A stretch of 64,000 bases of DNA from Sorangium aterium (GTDB lineage Bacteria > Myxococcota_A > Polyangia > Polyangiales > Polyangiaceae): positions 1-64,000 of the forward strand of contig NZ_JAQNDK010000007.1 of NCBI RefSeq assembly GCF_028368935.1, written 5' to 3'. This document shows positions 25,784 to 37,500 of this stretch, in pieces. Under the pieces are notes generated by a model, which saw nothing but the letters and a program-made list of their open reading frames with translations, did not search any database and was not told the DNA's origin. Each line of letters starts with the position of its first letter. Position 1 is the stretch's first letter. The translations under genes and the position numbers were made by a program.

Positions 25784-27001
25784 TCAGAACACCACAGGAA
25801 CCGCCGCCGGGCCGCGGATCACGGGCCACTCGCTCCACACGATGTCGCGGGGCGAGGTGGCGAGCTCGATGCGCGGCAGCCTCCGGAGGAGCGTCGAGAA
25901 GGCGATCGCCGCCTCGATCCGCGCGAGCATCGCGCCCAGGCAGAAGTGGATCCCGCTCCCGAAGGCGATGTGCCGGTTCGGCGAGCGGCCGATGTCGAAG
26001 CGGTCTGGATCCGGAAAGTGCTCCGGATCCCGGTTCGCGGCCAGGAGCCCCGCCGCGACCCCCTCTCCCGCCGGCACGCGGGCGCCGAACAGCTCGATGT
26101 CCTCGAGCGCCCAGCGGATCGTCGAGAGCTCTGCCGGCCCCTCGCAGCGCAGCGCCTCTTCCACTGCGGAGCCGACGAGCCCGGGGTCCTCGGCCAGCCG
26201 GCGCCGCTCCGCGGGGTGCGAGAGCAGGAGGAGCATGCCGCTCGCGATGAGGTGCACGGTGGTCTCGTGGCCCGCGACGAGCAGGAGGAACACCATGCTC
26301 GAGAGCTCGATCGGGCTCAGCTTGTGCTCCTGCTCCTCGGCGAGCACGAGGCCGCTGATCATGTCGTCGCGCGGGGCCTTGCGGCGCGCGTCGAAGAGCG
26401 CCCGGAAGTACGCCCCGAACTCCTCCACCGCGGACTGCCCGCGCTCCACGAACTCGCGATCTTTCGCGGGCGCGAGGAGGACCTTGGTCCACCGGCGGAA
26501 CCGGTCGCGATCCTCGACGGGGAGGCCGAGGAGCTCGGCGATCACCCCGGTGGGGAGCGGAAAAGCGAAGTCTGCCACGAGCTCCATCCGGCGCCGGTCG
26601 ATCACGGCGTCGATGAGCCCGTCCGCGATCGCCTGGATGCGCGGGCGCAGCCCTTCCATCATCCGCGGCGAGAAGGCCCGCTGGACGAGGCCCCTGAGCC
26701 GCGTGTGATCCGGCGGATCGGCGTCGAGCATGTGCCGATCCATGAAGGTCGTGCGCTCGCTGAGCGGGAAGTAACGCCGGCGCACCTCGGCAGGGAGCTT
26801 GTGGACGTCGCGGATCAGGCGCGGATCCTTGAGGAGCTCCACGCAGTCGTCGTGACGCATGGCCACCCAGATGGGCACGTCGAGGCGGGGGTGAATGAGG
26901 CGATGCAGGCGCCCCGCGGCGCGCATGCGCGCGTAGATCGCGTGAGGCTCGGCGCGGCTGCTCGGATGGAACAGCTCCGGAAAAGCGTCCTGGTCGACCA
27001 T
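25784..27001 (-). CDS. Cytochrome P450
   Basis: A 405-residue soluble bacterial P450 (class I type needing ferredoxin and reductase; none nearby). Landmarks are the I-helix LLVAGHETTVHL, ExxR in VEEALRCEGP, the RDPEHFPDPDRFDIGR meander and the heme loop FGSGIHFCLGAMLAR with Cys354 as axial ligand. LDADPPDHTRLRGLVQRAFSPR is the typical C-helix region. The ATG at 27001 is preferred over a longer frame because MVDQDAFPELFHPSS is the usual start and GGGGGAA precedes it. The substrate is unknown. It is not obviously tied to the graspetide genes and is convergent with the debranching gene. Nothing is seen in the 173 bp upstream. Confidence 0.92.
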   Translation of the reverse strand: MVDQDAFPELFHPSSRAEPHAIYARMRAAGRLHRLIHPRLDVPIWVAMRHDDCVELLKDPRLIRDVHKLPAEVRRRYFPLSERTTFMDRHMLDADPPDHTRLRGLVQRAFSPRMMEGLRPRIQAIADGLIDAVIDRRRMELVADFAFPLPTGVIAELLGLPVEDRDRFRRWTKVLLAPAKDREFVERGQSAVEEFGAYFRALFDARRKAPRDDMISGLVLAEEQEHKLSPIELSSMVFLLLVAGHETTVHLIASGMLLLLSHPAERRRLAEDPGLVGSAVEEALRCEGPAELSTIRWALEDIELFGARVPAGEGVAAGLLAANRDPEHFPDPDRFDIGRSPNRHIAFGSGIHFCLGAMLARIEAAIAFSTLLRRLPRIELATSPRDIVWSEWPVIRGPAAVPVVF

Positions 27002-27174
27002 GATTCCCCCGTTCGTTCCATGGCGTCCGGACGTTCGAGGTGATGCTCGCGTCACGCCGGATCGCGAGGTGTGCATGGTGGAGAACCGCGCGCCGTCAAG
27101 CGGCGGTCGGAGCGCGGCGATCCATCGAGCCGCGGGCCCGGATCTCGAGCGCGCCGCGGGAGCGCGCCCGATCT

Positions 27175-28434
27175 TCAGGGCGCGTCGCTCGCGCCGAGCA
27201 GCCGCGAGATCAGCGTGTGCTCCACGTCGTCGAGCGCCTCGCGCAGGAACGACGGGTCGTCGAGGCGGATCGCGTCGTCTCCCTCGCGCGCCTCGACGGG
27301 CAGCTTGTTCCTGAGGCTCGCGAACTCGCGCAGCAGCGAGGACAGGCCCGCCTCGTCGTCGCGCAGCGCGCGCAGCGACCGCGTGAGCTGGCCGATCGCG
27401 TCGTCCCGCTCGTCCAGCGCGCCCACCTGGAGCGGCGAGATCGTCCGGGAGAGGACGCGCTCGATCCAGAGCGCGCCGCCGAGGTCGTTGGCGATCGCGC
27501 GGATCTGCCCCATCCAGCGCTCGAAATCGGCGCGGAGCGCGGCGTGCGCCTTCGTCGCGCCGCACAGGAAGACCCGCGCGGCCAGCGTGCGCCCGTCCGC
27601 CTCGGCGAGGCGCCGCTCGAGCTCCTCCCGCGTCAGATCCACGATGTCGTCGGCGCTCGCGGCCGGGGAGAGATCGACCTCGCAGGCGCACCAGCGCACG
27701 ACGTCGAGGGGGCGGTGCTCGACCGAGGTGATGCGGCCCTCGTCCACCGCGACGAGCAGGGCGCCCTTCTCGCCGGTCTCGCGGGCGTGGCGGCCCTGGA
27801 GGTTGCCGGGGAACGCGATGTACGGATCGCGCGAGAGCACCTCCCGGGTGTGCACGTGGCCGAGCGCCCAGTAATCGTATCGCTTCCCGACGAGGGTGTT
27901 CAGGCTGCAAGGAGCGTAGTTGTCGTGGCCCTCGCGGCCGCCCAGGCAGGTGTGGAGCATGCCGATGTTGAAGAGGCCTGCCCGCGCGTCCGGATAACCC
28001 GCGGCGAGATCGTCGGTGACGGCCTTGGTCGCGAAGCTCTGTCCGTGGACGGCGATCCCGAGCCGATCGAAGACGATGGACTCGGGGCGGCGGGGATCGA
28101 GCCGCCGGGCGTTCTCGGGGAGCTCCAGGTGACGCGTGATGTTGCTCTCGGCGTCGTGGTTGCCATAGAGGAGCACGACCTCCACCTTGGCGGCGCGCAG
28201 CCGGGAGAGCTGCGCGGCGAAGAACAGGCCTGTGCTGTAGTCCTTCCAGTCGCCGTCGTAGATGTCGCCCGCGAGGAGCAGGAGGTCGACCTCCTCGGCG
28301 AGGCAGAGGTTCACGAGGTTCTCGAGCGCGCGGCGGGTCGCCCCGCGGATCTGCTCGACGGGGGCGCCCGGGTAACGGTCGAGCCCGCGGAGGGGGCTGT
28401 CGATGTGGAGGTCGGCGGCGTGGACGAACTTCAT
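27175..28434 (-). CDS. YhaO/SbcD-like DNA repair exonuclease
   Basis: A 419-residue calcineurin-like phosphoesterase of the Mre11/SbcD/YhaO class. Metal-binding motifs run in order: FVHAADLHIDSPL (DxH), LLLAGDIYDGDW (GD), VVLLYGNHDAES (GNHD), GMLHTCLGG (H) and YWALGHVHTREV (GHxH). The YhaO-type C-terminal helical part follows, with FERWMGQIRAI. It would nick or trim DNA ends with the YhaN-like ATPase at 7445-11575; the two are normally neighbours and here are separated by the graspetide, trehalose and P450 genes while keeping orientation. The ATG at 28434 starts directly at the first strand. The 147-bp gap before the giant gene's stop is empty. Confidence 0.92.
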   Translation of the reverse strand: MKFVHAADLHIDSPLRGLDRYPGAPVEQIRGATRRALENLVNLCLAEEVDLLLLAGDIYDGDWKDYSTGLFFAAQLSRLRAAKVEVVLLYGNHDAESNITRHLELPENARRLDPRRPESIVFDRLGIAVHGQSFATKAVTDDLAAGYPDARAGLFNIGMLHTCLGGREGHDNYAPCSLNTLVGKRYDYWALGHVHTREVLSRDPYIAFPGNLQGRHARETGEKGALLVAVDEGRITSVEHRPLDVVRWCACEVDLSPAASADDIVDLTREELERRLAEADGRTLAARVFLCGATKAHAALRADFERWMGQIRAIANDLGGALWIERVLSRTISPLQVGALDERDDAIGQLTRSLRALRDDEAGLSSLLREFASLRNKLPVEAREGDDAIRLDDPSFLREALDDVEHTLISRLLGASDAP

Positions 28435-28581
28435 GGGCTGGCGCGGCCCGAGCTTAGCCGCTCGGCGCCGGGAGCGCTGCTCATCCGATGAGGATCGCGC
28501 TCGCCTGAAGCGGCCGAGCCGTGCCCTGGCGAGGAGGCAGACGGAGCGCGCCCGCGGAGGGGGGCTGACGCGGGCGCTAGC

Positions 28582-31500
28582 CTAACGGACGCACGTGCAG
28601 GCGGAGTGCTCGGTATCAGGCGTGTCCTTGTCCTGCTCGCCCGCCCTGTCGACGACTCGGGCGTCCATGCCGAGCTGCTGCAGGAGCTCGGTCACGAGCG
28701 CGATGGCCTCCTGCTTGTCCGCCTGCGTGCGCGGGGAGGACCATGCGTTGCTCTTCGCGACGAGCGTCCTCACCAGGGCGTCGATCGGCGGGGGGATGCT
28801 CTCGGCGTCGAGAGCAGGCGGCGCGGCGGTCGCTTGCGGGGCTCGCGGCCCCTGTGTCCCGTCGGAGGCGCCATCCACGGGGCGGTAAGCGCCGAGCTGG
28901 TTGGCCGGATCGTCATCCTCGCTGTCGTCCTCATCCTCGCTGTCGTCCTCGTCCTCGCTCTCGAACTCGGCATCATCCTCGTCCTCGCTGTCGGACTCGT
29001 CCTCATTCTCGCTGTCGGACTCGGCATCACCGCTGACCACGGCAGAGCTGGACGGGGCGCTCGGGAGAGGCGCCGGCGCCGCGCCGATCCGCGCGGCCGC
29101 AGCCGCGGCCGTTGCGTCCGGCCAGTCGGCCGGGTTGTCGACGCGCTCGAAGGTGAACAGGTAGCCGCGGCTCCTGCGCTCGGCGGCTTGCGGGTCAGCG
29201 TTGGAGACGCTGCGATCGTCGCGGTGCTGCCACTGCCCCGACGCTGCGTTGCGCGTGCTCGCGGTGTAATGACCCGCCGTCGTCGTCGCCCCGTGGTGAT
29301 GGACGACCACGTTCAGGCGGTACCAGCGGCCGTTGACGCTCAGCCAATCGGGGACGTCGATCGCTCTGCCGTCCCTGTTCCCCGCGTTCCAGCGTTGCAG
29401 AGCAATCGTGATCGCCCGAGGCGTGTTGTTGACCGGTGCGACGACGATCTGCGTCGATGGAGTGCCGCGCACCGCTCGACCCCCGCGCATGGCGGTCGCC
29501 TCGACGGTGCTCGCGCTGAAATGGGCATTGAGCGCCTGCTGCAGCGTGCGGCTGCCGTGGATCGACGGGCTGAGCACGACGTCGGACGCCTGCCGGTTCC
29601 ATACGGGGCTGTTGTCGAGCGAGGTGGGATCGCTCAGCGTGCCATGGTGCTCGTTGAGCGCCACCCCGGTCCAATCGGTTCGATTCGTCTGCGTCAGGGT
29701 CACGCCGGCGATATCGAGGTTCGCTGCATCAAAGAGGCGTCGGAAAAGGACCTCGCTGGGATCCTGCTGCGTCGTGGCGGACGTTCTGTCGAGCACCCTG
29801 GTGTCGGTGTTGCGCACTCTGGTGTTCGTCAGGAGCGTATCGAGGCGTGCCATCGTGTCCCTCCCGACGAGCGTGCCGGCCCGGATCTGGGTGAGGACCG
29901 CGTGCACCGCGGCGCGGAGCCGGGCGTCGTTGGTGCCAGGGTTGTCGCCTACGCGCGGCGCGAACAGATTGTAGTAGGCATCGGTGTGCGCGAGCATCGT
30001 GAGGCCGGCGGACAGGAAGCAGCTGTTGCCGATGTTCTCGACGCCCGTGTTGGTCACCTGTGGAGTCGGTGGTGTCCCGGAGGTCGACCCGTCTCCTGTC
30101 GAGCGGGTGAACGCCGCTTCGGGCGTGGCCTTGCGGCCGGCGTGGACGTAGCTGGTAAGGAGGTGCGCCGTGCCGTCGGGCTTCACGCGCGCGACGACCT
30201 TGGTCGCGCCGCTCCAGAGCACGACGTTGGTCGCGCCGGTCTCGTCGGTCCTTGCCTCGATGAGCCCGGCATTGCGGACGGCGTCGCGCGCGGTCGCGAG
30301 GTAACGCCGCATGCCCTCTGTCGGCGACATGCCCGTCGCCAGCTCCTCCGGCGTCAGGAAGTCGGCGCCGTGCTTGGCCGCGTGGTAGGCGGCGGTGCTC
30401 TCCGACTCGAAGCTCAGCCTGTCGGCCGCGTCCGCGAGCCGCGCCTTCAGCGTGTCGCCCTGGCCGAGCGTGGCGTCGCCCACGGCGCCGGCCTCCCGCG
30501 CCGCCTCCAGCTGCGCTTGCCAGCGACCCTCGATGTCTGCGCCGTTCATGTTGTCCTGCATCGAGGCGACGAAGAACTCGAAGCGCTCGACGAACTGGTC
30601 GAAGTTCGCGGCTCCCTCCAGCGCGAACGCGGCCGCCGGGCGGCGCAGATCCTGGCGCACGTCGGCGCCCACCAGGTCGTAGAGCCGGAGCAGCGCGTCG
30701 TGCCGCATCTGGCCCTCTTCGGCGAAGATCGGGAGCGACGTGGGGTCGTCGATGCCGCTGTCGCGGAGGAAGGGCACGACCTGATCGAGCTGCGGCTTGA
30801 AGCGCAGCCGCTCCTGGCCGCGGTGGGACCCGGACAGGTCCAGGGTGGCCTGGTCCCTGGAGGACCATGGGATCCCGTCGTTGAGGTTCTTGATGAGCAT
30901 GAGCAGCTTGCCGAACCGCCCGCGGTCATGGAGCTCTCGCAGCCGCTCCGGGTGCAGCCTGACTTGCCCGCCCAGGTCGAGCTGGCCGCCCGTGTTCGTC
31001 AGCTCGATACCTGCCTCGTTGATGCGCTCCTCGGCGATGCCGAGGAAGCCGCTGCTCGCGCTGTCGAGCCCCTCCTCGAACCGCCACGGCTGCGGGCCGA
31101 GGTAGAAGCCGCCGTCGATCTGCGGCACGCCCGGCTGGCCGGTATCGGAGAAGCCGTTCTTCTTCTTGTCCCACCTGGACTGGCCGTCGCGGCTGCGCCA
31201 GCGGTAGACATGGTAGTGCGGCGCGTTGTGGCCTGGCTGGTTGTGATCGCTCATGTCCACGTCGATGATGACGTGCTCCGCGTCCTGCCCTTCCTCCGGC
31301 GGCGGCACCTTGGCGTGGATGCGGTATTGGTAGATCCGCCCGGTCGCGACATCGACCTTCATCTCCGGCGCGCCGAACGGATACCCCTCGGCGTCGTCTT
31401 TGGGGGTGTCGCGCCAGCGCGGCAGGAGGTCGCGCTCGTACGCGAGGCTCTCGTCGTCGAAGCGGCCGGCGATCTCGTCGGGGATGAGCTCGCGGATCGC

Positions 31501-34500
31501 CTTGGGAGAGAAGCGGAGATCCTCCATGAGCTCGATCAGCGCGTTCGGCGACTTCACGCGCGTGGAGTGCAGGAGCTGCGATTTGGCGAACAGCGGCCTC
31601 TCGTGCTCCTTCATTGACTCGAGGATGCTCTCGGCGTTGTCGCGCAGGGTGTGAAGGATCTCGGGCTCCAGCTTGTAGCCGCGCTGGTGGAACTTGAGCG
31701 CGCGGCCGAGGTTCCACGGCGCGCTGCGCAGGTGCTCGATAACCGCCCTCTGGCGTTCCTCGACGGGCGCGGGGGGGCCGGGGTCGGCGACGAAGCGCAG
31801 CCTGCCGAGGAGCACGTCCTCGATGCCGTTGAGCGGATCCTCCACGTGGCCGTGCTCGTCGACGTAAAGCGCGTTCATGCGGAAGTCGCGCTTCTGCGCG
31901 TCGGCCACGACGTCGAGCGGGCCCTGCACGCTGGTGTCGTCGGCGGTGGTGATGTCCACGGCGTCGTCGCCGTCGCCCAGCGTGATCAGGCGCCGCTCGG
32001 CGACGGTCTTGATGGGGATGGATCTGAACAAGGGGTCGTCGCTCAGCGCGGCCTCGAGCCGCGACATGGGCATGTTCGTCTTGAGATCGACGTCCCTGGG
32101 CTCATTGCCGGCTAGGACGTCGCGCACCGCGCCGCCGACGATGTAGACGTCATAGCCGGAGCTGCGGATGAGCGCGATCATGTCATGGACCCGGTGGGTG
32201 GTCCCGACGGGGGTATCGAGGAGGGAAGCGCCGACCGGCGGGCTCTGGGCGCCCTCGGCACGCGCCGGCGCCTCCTGGTTGAGGATCGCATGGGCCGTGA
32301 GCTCGCGGCCCACGAGCCGAGGGCGAAAATAGGTGTTGACCCCGTCGGTGTTGCGTCTGACGAACTCCAAGAACGCCGTCTCGCCGCGCCTGTCCGGGTC
32401 GATGCCGGCGAACCTCAAGAGCGGCCTCAGGATGCCGCCGTCGCTGGTGGCGAAATGAGGCACCGCGGGCGCGCCATCCTCGCTGGCGCGGTCGGAGAAG
32501 AAGGCGTCGGCGATCATGCTGCGGTCGGCGCTGCCCTTCTTCTCGCCGACCGAGCCGCTCGTGAGCTCATTGAATCCCCGGTTGTAATCCGCCATGGCGT
32601 CGCGCCGCTGGCGGTCGAGCCGGACGCCGCGCCAGGGGATCTCTCGACCATCGGAGGTGGTGAACGTGCGCCCGAGGATGTCGCCGTGCTCGAACAGCTC
32701 TCCGACGTTGACGTTGGTGAGGCGCAGGTCCGTGATGCTCTGGCCGTCGATGAGGCTGTCCAGCTGATCGCGGATGTGGCGCCAGGCGGGCGACAGCTCA
32801 TCGGGCGACTTCAAGAGCACGCCGACCAGGTTGGTGTCGAGCACCAGCGAGGTGGAAGTGAGCGGTGGCGACAGCGACGGATCGGCCATGCGCTCGGCGT
32901 GGCGGACGAGCTGCTCGATGGTCGGGCGGATATCGCGGATCTTGCCCTTCTCCATGGCGCGCGCGAGCATGCCGGCGAACGCGCGCTCGCCGATGGTGCG
33001 ATTGATGATGTCGAGCTCGCCGCGGGTGACCCAGCGCCCCTCACGGCCCTTCTTGGCGATCGAGCGAGGCGACTCCTCGCGGCGCGACGTGGGCGGGGGC
33101 GGGTCGCGCAGAGTGGCGAGATCGATGCCCGGCGTCGTCGCGAGCGGGCCGATGGCGCCCAGCGCCTCGGCGAAGTCGAAGGCGATCCTGCGCCTCTCGC
33201 CGTCCTTGTACGAATCGAGCACGTTGCGGAACGCCTGCGCCAGGTCCTCGCCCGTGCGGGAGCGGTTGAGTCCGCTGAGCAGGAACCTCGCGAGCGCCTC
33301 CGCACGGCTGTGCCCATAGGGCAGGAGCGTGGTGAGCGCGGCCTTCACCGCGGCGTCGTCGATGTGATTGAGCAGCGACGTTTGCAGGTCGCTGTAATGC
33401 GGCACGTCCCAGATCCAGCCGGGGATGGCCCTTTCGGCGTCGGTGGTGGGCTCGCGCCGCGCGAGCTTGGGCTTGGTCTCCACCTGGGTAGGGCCCATCT
33501 CCGGCAGCTCGTCGCCGAAGGCGCTGAAGAAATCGTCCATCACCGGTGGAGTCGCATCTCCGACCGTGCGCGGGTCGCCGTCCTCGGAGGGGCTATCGTC
33601 GTCCTCGGAGGAGCCGTCACCGTCCTCGGAGGAGCTGTCGCTCTCCTCGGAGGAGCTGTCGCTGTCCTTGGAGGAGCTGTCGCTGTCCTTGGAGGAACTG
33701 TCGCTCTCCTCGGAGTCGACCTCTCGGCCGATGGTCGAGCGGCCCTGATCCCGCTTGAGCGTGTCCAGGACGAACGCGGTGTGCGCTGCGAGGTGCTCCT
33801 GGAGCTCGGCGATGGGCAGATGGAGCAGGCTTGGGTTGAACGCCAGCCACTTCTCGACGATCTCCTCGGCCAGCCGCGCGGCCGCCGGCAGCGCGATGGG
33901 CAGCATGTCCAGGATCTGCGGGAGGAGCTCCGCGTCGATGGTATTGACGGCGAGGCTCGCGACCTCGATCAGGCGCTGCGGCGGGACGCGCTCCAGGAGG
34001 GCCTCGTACAGCCCGGAGGGGGTGAGATCGACCGTTCCGGCATCGAGCGTCCCCGGCGCCGCGGAGGGCTGGCCAGGGCTGGTGGGCTGGTCCTGCGCGG
34101 AGCTGCCCTGCGCCTGGGTCGACGCGTTCCCCCCACCGGGGGGCGCCGCCGCGGACCGTTTGAGCTCCTGGAGCTTCTGTTGCAAGAACCTCTCATCACT
34201 CATCCGGAAGCGATCCATCGGGCGGAACCTCAGCTGGTTCCTCCGGGGGTGATCGTGCAGCGCGAGCATGATGTGCGCGGCCTCCGGGGAGACTGTGCGA
34301 ATCAGAGCGCTTGCGTCCGCTGGAGAGAGGTCGAAGGTGCTACGGACCCAGTTGCGCGCATTCTCGTTGTAACGGCGCCAGTCCCGGGGATCTTGGAAGG
34401 TGTCCTTGGTGATCGGCTGGGGTGGCTGGGGCGCGATCCCCCCCGAGCCGTTCGTGAGCGTTCCCGCGAGCTGGTTGCTCGGGTCCATGGGGTCTTGTGT

Positions 34501-37500
34501 GGTGCCGGACGGCCTGCCCGTTCCGAGGCGCGCCGGAGCGCGCTGCGGGGTGGAGGCGCCGTTGGCCACCGCATGGGGCGGGGGGTAGGTCCCGTGGGTG
34601 ATCACCTCGAAGAGCTTCGGCATCTCTGCCTTCAGCACCCGGATGGGGAACGCCTGTCCCCAGGACTGGACAGGCACGATGAAGGCGTCGCCGTCGGCGG
34701 TGATCTCGCCATTGATCGCGAGGTGGTGCCGGCTCGTGGCGTCGCCCTCACCGAGCGGCGCGATGGTCGCGGGATCGCGAGGTGTCGTGGCGCCGTCGCG
34801 GTATGTCTCCGCCGCCCTCGACAGCGCAGCGCCGTTCGAGACGGTCACGATGGCAAACCCTGCCCGATCGGTGCGCCTGAGTGTCTCGTTGATGCGCGCG
34901 ATGTCGTCCTCCGAGAAGCCGCCGCTCTTGACCTCGACGTCCGCCCCCAGCGCGGAGCTCACGAGCGTCGCGATCGAGTTCGCCGAGAGGAGCATGTCGC
35001 CTTCCGCCGCCACGACGCCGGGCTGCTTCGCGGCATCGGTCCGTTTCTCGTGCTGCGCGACGGCGCTCTTTCCGAGCAGCTCGACCAGGCCTCGGGCGAG
35101 CAGGTGGTCGAGCAGGTGGCGATCCAGCTGCTGCCGCTCCTGCGCTTTCGTCAGGCCGCTGCGCCTCGCCCCGGCCCGCTTGAGCCCGTTGACGAGCGGA
35201 CGAGTCGGAGCCGGGCCGCTGGAGGACTGTATCTCTCCGGTCATCGCGCGCCGGACGAGGTCGAGATCCTCGCTGAGCGTCGCCTTACTGGGGCCCTGCT
35301 GCGCGCCGAGCTCGTGGGCCCCGGGGGCCTGAGCGAGCCGGCCGAGCAGCCGGCCGGTGAACAGCGCGACGACCAGGTGTGAGGTGGTGGCGAGATCGCC
35401 CTTCAGCACCGTGTAGAGGGCGCTCTGGAGGCCGCAGTTGCTGAAGGTGGACTGCGAGAGCGACGCGGGGTCCTCGATGAGCTCGCGCATTCTGTCGACG
35501 ATCGCGCTGTCGACGTTCAGCGACTCGAGCAGGCCTGCCAGGCTGCCGGCGACCTGCTGCCTGACGCCGTCGCTCGCCGGGCCGGACCACGCCCGGCTCT
35601 GCTCGTCGAGCGCGTCAATCCGCTCGTCCAGCGTGCGCCCCTGCGCTCCTCGGCTCTGCGCGGCCTCGTCGGGGGCTCCGGTCGGCGCGGTGGACGGCGC
35701 CGCGCGCGGCTCGACGGGCTGGCTGCTCGCCGTCCGCCCTTCGTCGATGCCGGCGCCGACCTCTGGACGATAGGCGCCCAGCTCGGACGCGGGGTCCACG
35801 GGTGTCGCGGGCGCGGGCGCGGCGCGGCTCCCGGCGCGGCCGGTGTGCGCGTAGCTGGTGAGGAGGTGCGCCGTGCCGTCGTCCGCGACCCGCACGATGA
35901 CCTTGGTCGCGCCGCTCCAGAGCACGACGTTGGTCGCGCCGGTGTCGTCGATCCTCGCCTCGATGACGCTCGCCGCGCGGACGGCCTCGCGCGCTGTCTC
36001 GAGGTAGCGTTCAACGCGCTCCGCCGGCGACAGGCGCGCCAGCTCCTCCGGCGTCAGGAAATCGGCGCCGTGCTTGGCCGCGTGGTAGGCGGCGGTGCTC
36101 GCCGACTCGAAGCTCAGATCGTCGGCCGCGTTCGTGAGCTTCTCCCGCAGATCGCGGCCCTCGCCGAGCGTGACGTCGCCCACGGCGTCTGCGTCCTCTG
36201 CCGCCTCCAGCTGCTCTTGCCAGCGCTCCTCGATGTCGACGGCGTCGAGGGTGTCCTGCATCGAGGTGACATAGAACTCGAAGCGCTCGACGAACTCGTT
36301 GAAGCTCGCTGCGCCGTCGAGCGCGAACGTGGCCGCCGGGCGGCGCAGGTCATGGCGCACGTCGGCGCTCACCAGGTCATAGAGCCGGAGCAGCGCGTCG
36401 TGCCGCATCTGCCCCTCTTCGGCGAAGATCGGGATGGACGTGGGGTCGTCGATGCCGCTGTCGCGGAGGAAGGGCACGACCTGATCGAGCTGCGGCTTGA
36501 AGCGCAGCCGCTCCTGGCCGCGGTGGGACCCGGACAGGTCCAGGGTGGCCTGGTCCCTGGAGGACCATGGGATCCCGTCGTTGAGGTTCTTGACGAGCAT
36601 GAGCAGCTTGCCGAACTGCCCGTGGTCGTGGAGCTCTCCGAGCCGCCTGGGGTGCAGCTTGACCTGGCCCCCCAGATCGAGCTGGTCGGGGGTCCTCGTG
36701 AGCGCGATACCTGCCTCGTTGATGCGCTCCTCGGCGATGTCGAGGAAGTCGCTGCTCGCGCTGTCGAGCCCCTCCTCGAACCGCCACGGCTGCGGGCCGA
36801 GGTAAACCCCGCGGTCGATCAGCGGCATGCCCGGCTGGCCGGTATCGGAGAGGCCGTTCTTCTTCTTGTCCCACCTGGACAGGCCGTCGCGGCTGCGCCA
36901 GCGGTAGACGTGGTAGTGCGGCGCGTTGTGGCCTGGCTGGTTGTGATCGCTCATGTCCACGTCGATGATGACGTGCTCGCCCTCCTGGCCTTCCTGCAGC
37001 GGCGGCGTCTTGGCGTGGATGCGGTATTGGTAGATCCGCCCGGTCGCGACATCGATCTTCATCTCCGGCGCGGCCAGCGGATACCCCGAGGCGTCGTCGT
37101 CAGGGGTCTCGCGCCAGCGCGGCAGGAGGTCGCGCTCGTACGCGAGGCTCTCGTCGTCGAAGCGGCCGGCGATCTCGTCGGGGATGAGCTCGCGGATCGC
37201 GCCGGGAGAGAAGCGGAGATCCTCCATGAGCTCGATCAGCGCGTCCGGCGACTTTACGCGTGTGGAGCGCAGGAGCAGCGACTTGGCGAGCAGGGGCGCC
37301 TCGCGCTCCTTCATGGCCGAGAGGATGCTCTCGGCGTTGTCGCGCATGGCGTGGAGGATCTCGGGCTCCAGCTTGTAGCCGCGCTGGTGGAACTTGAGCG
37401 CGCGGCCGAGGTTCCACGGCGCGCTGCGCAGGTGCTCGACGACCGCCCTCTGGCGCTCCTCGACGGGCGCGGGGGGGCCGGGGTCGGCGACGAAGCGCAG

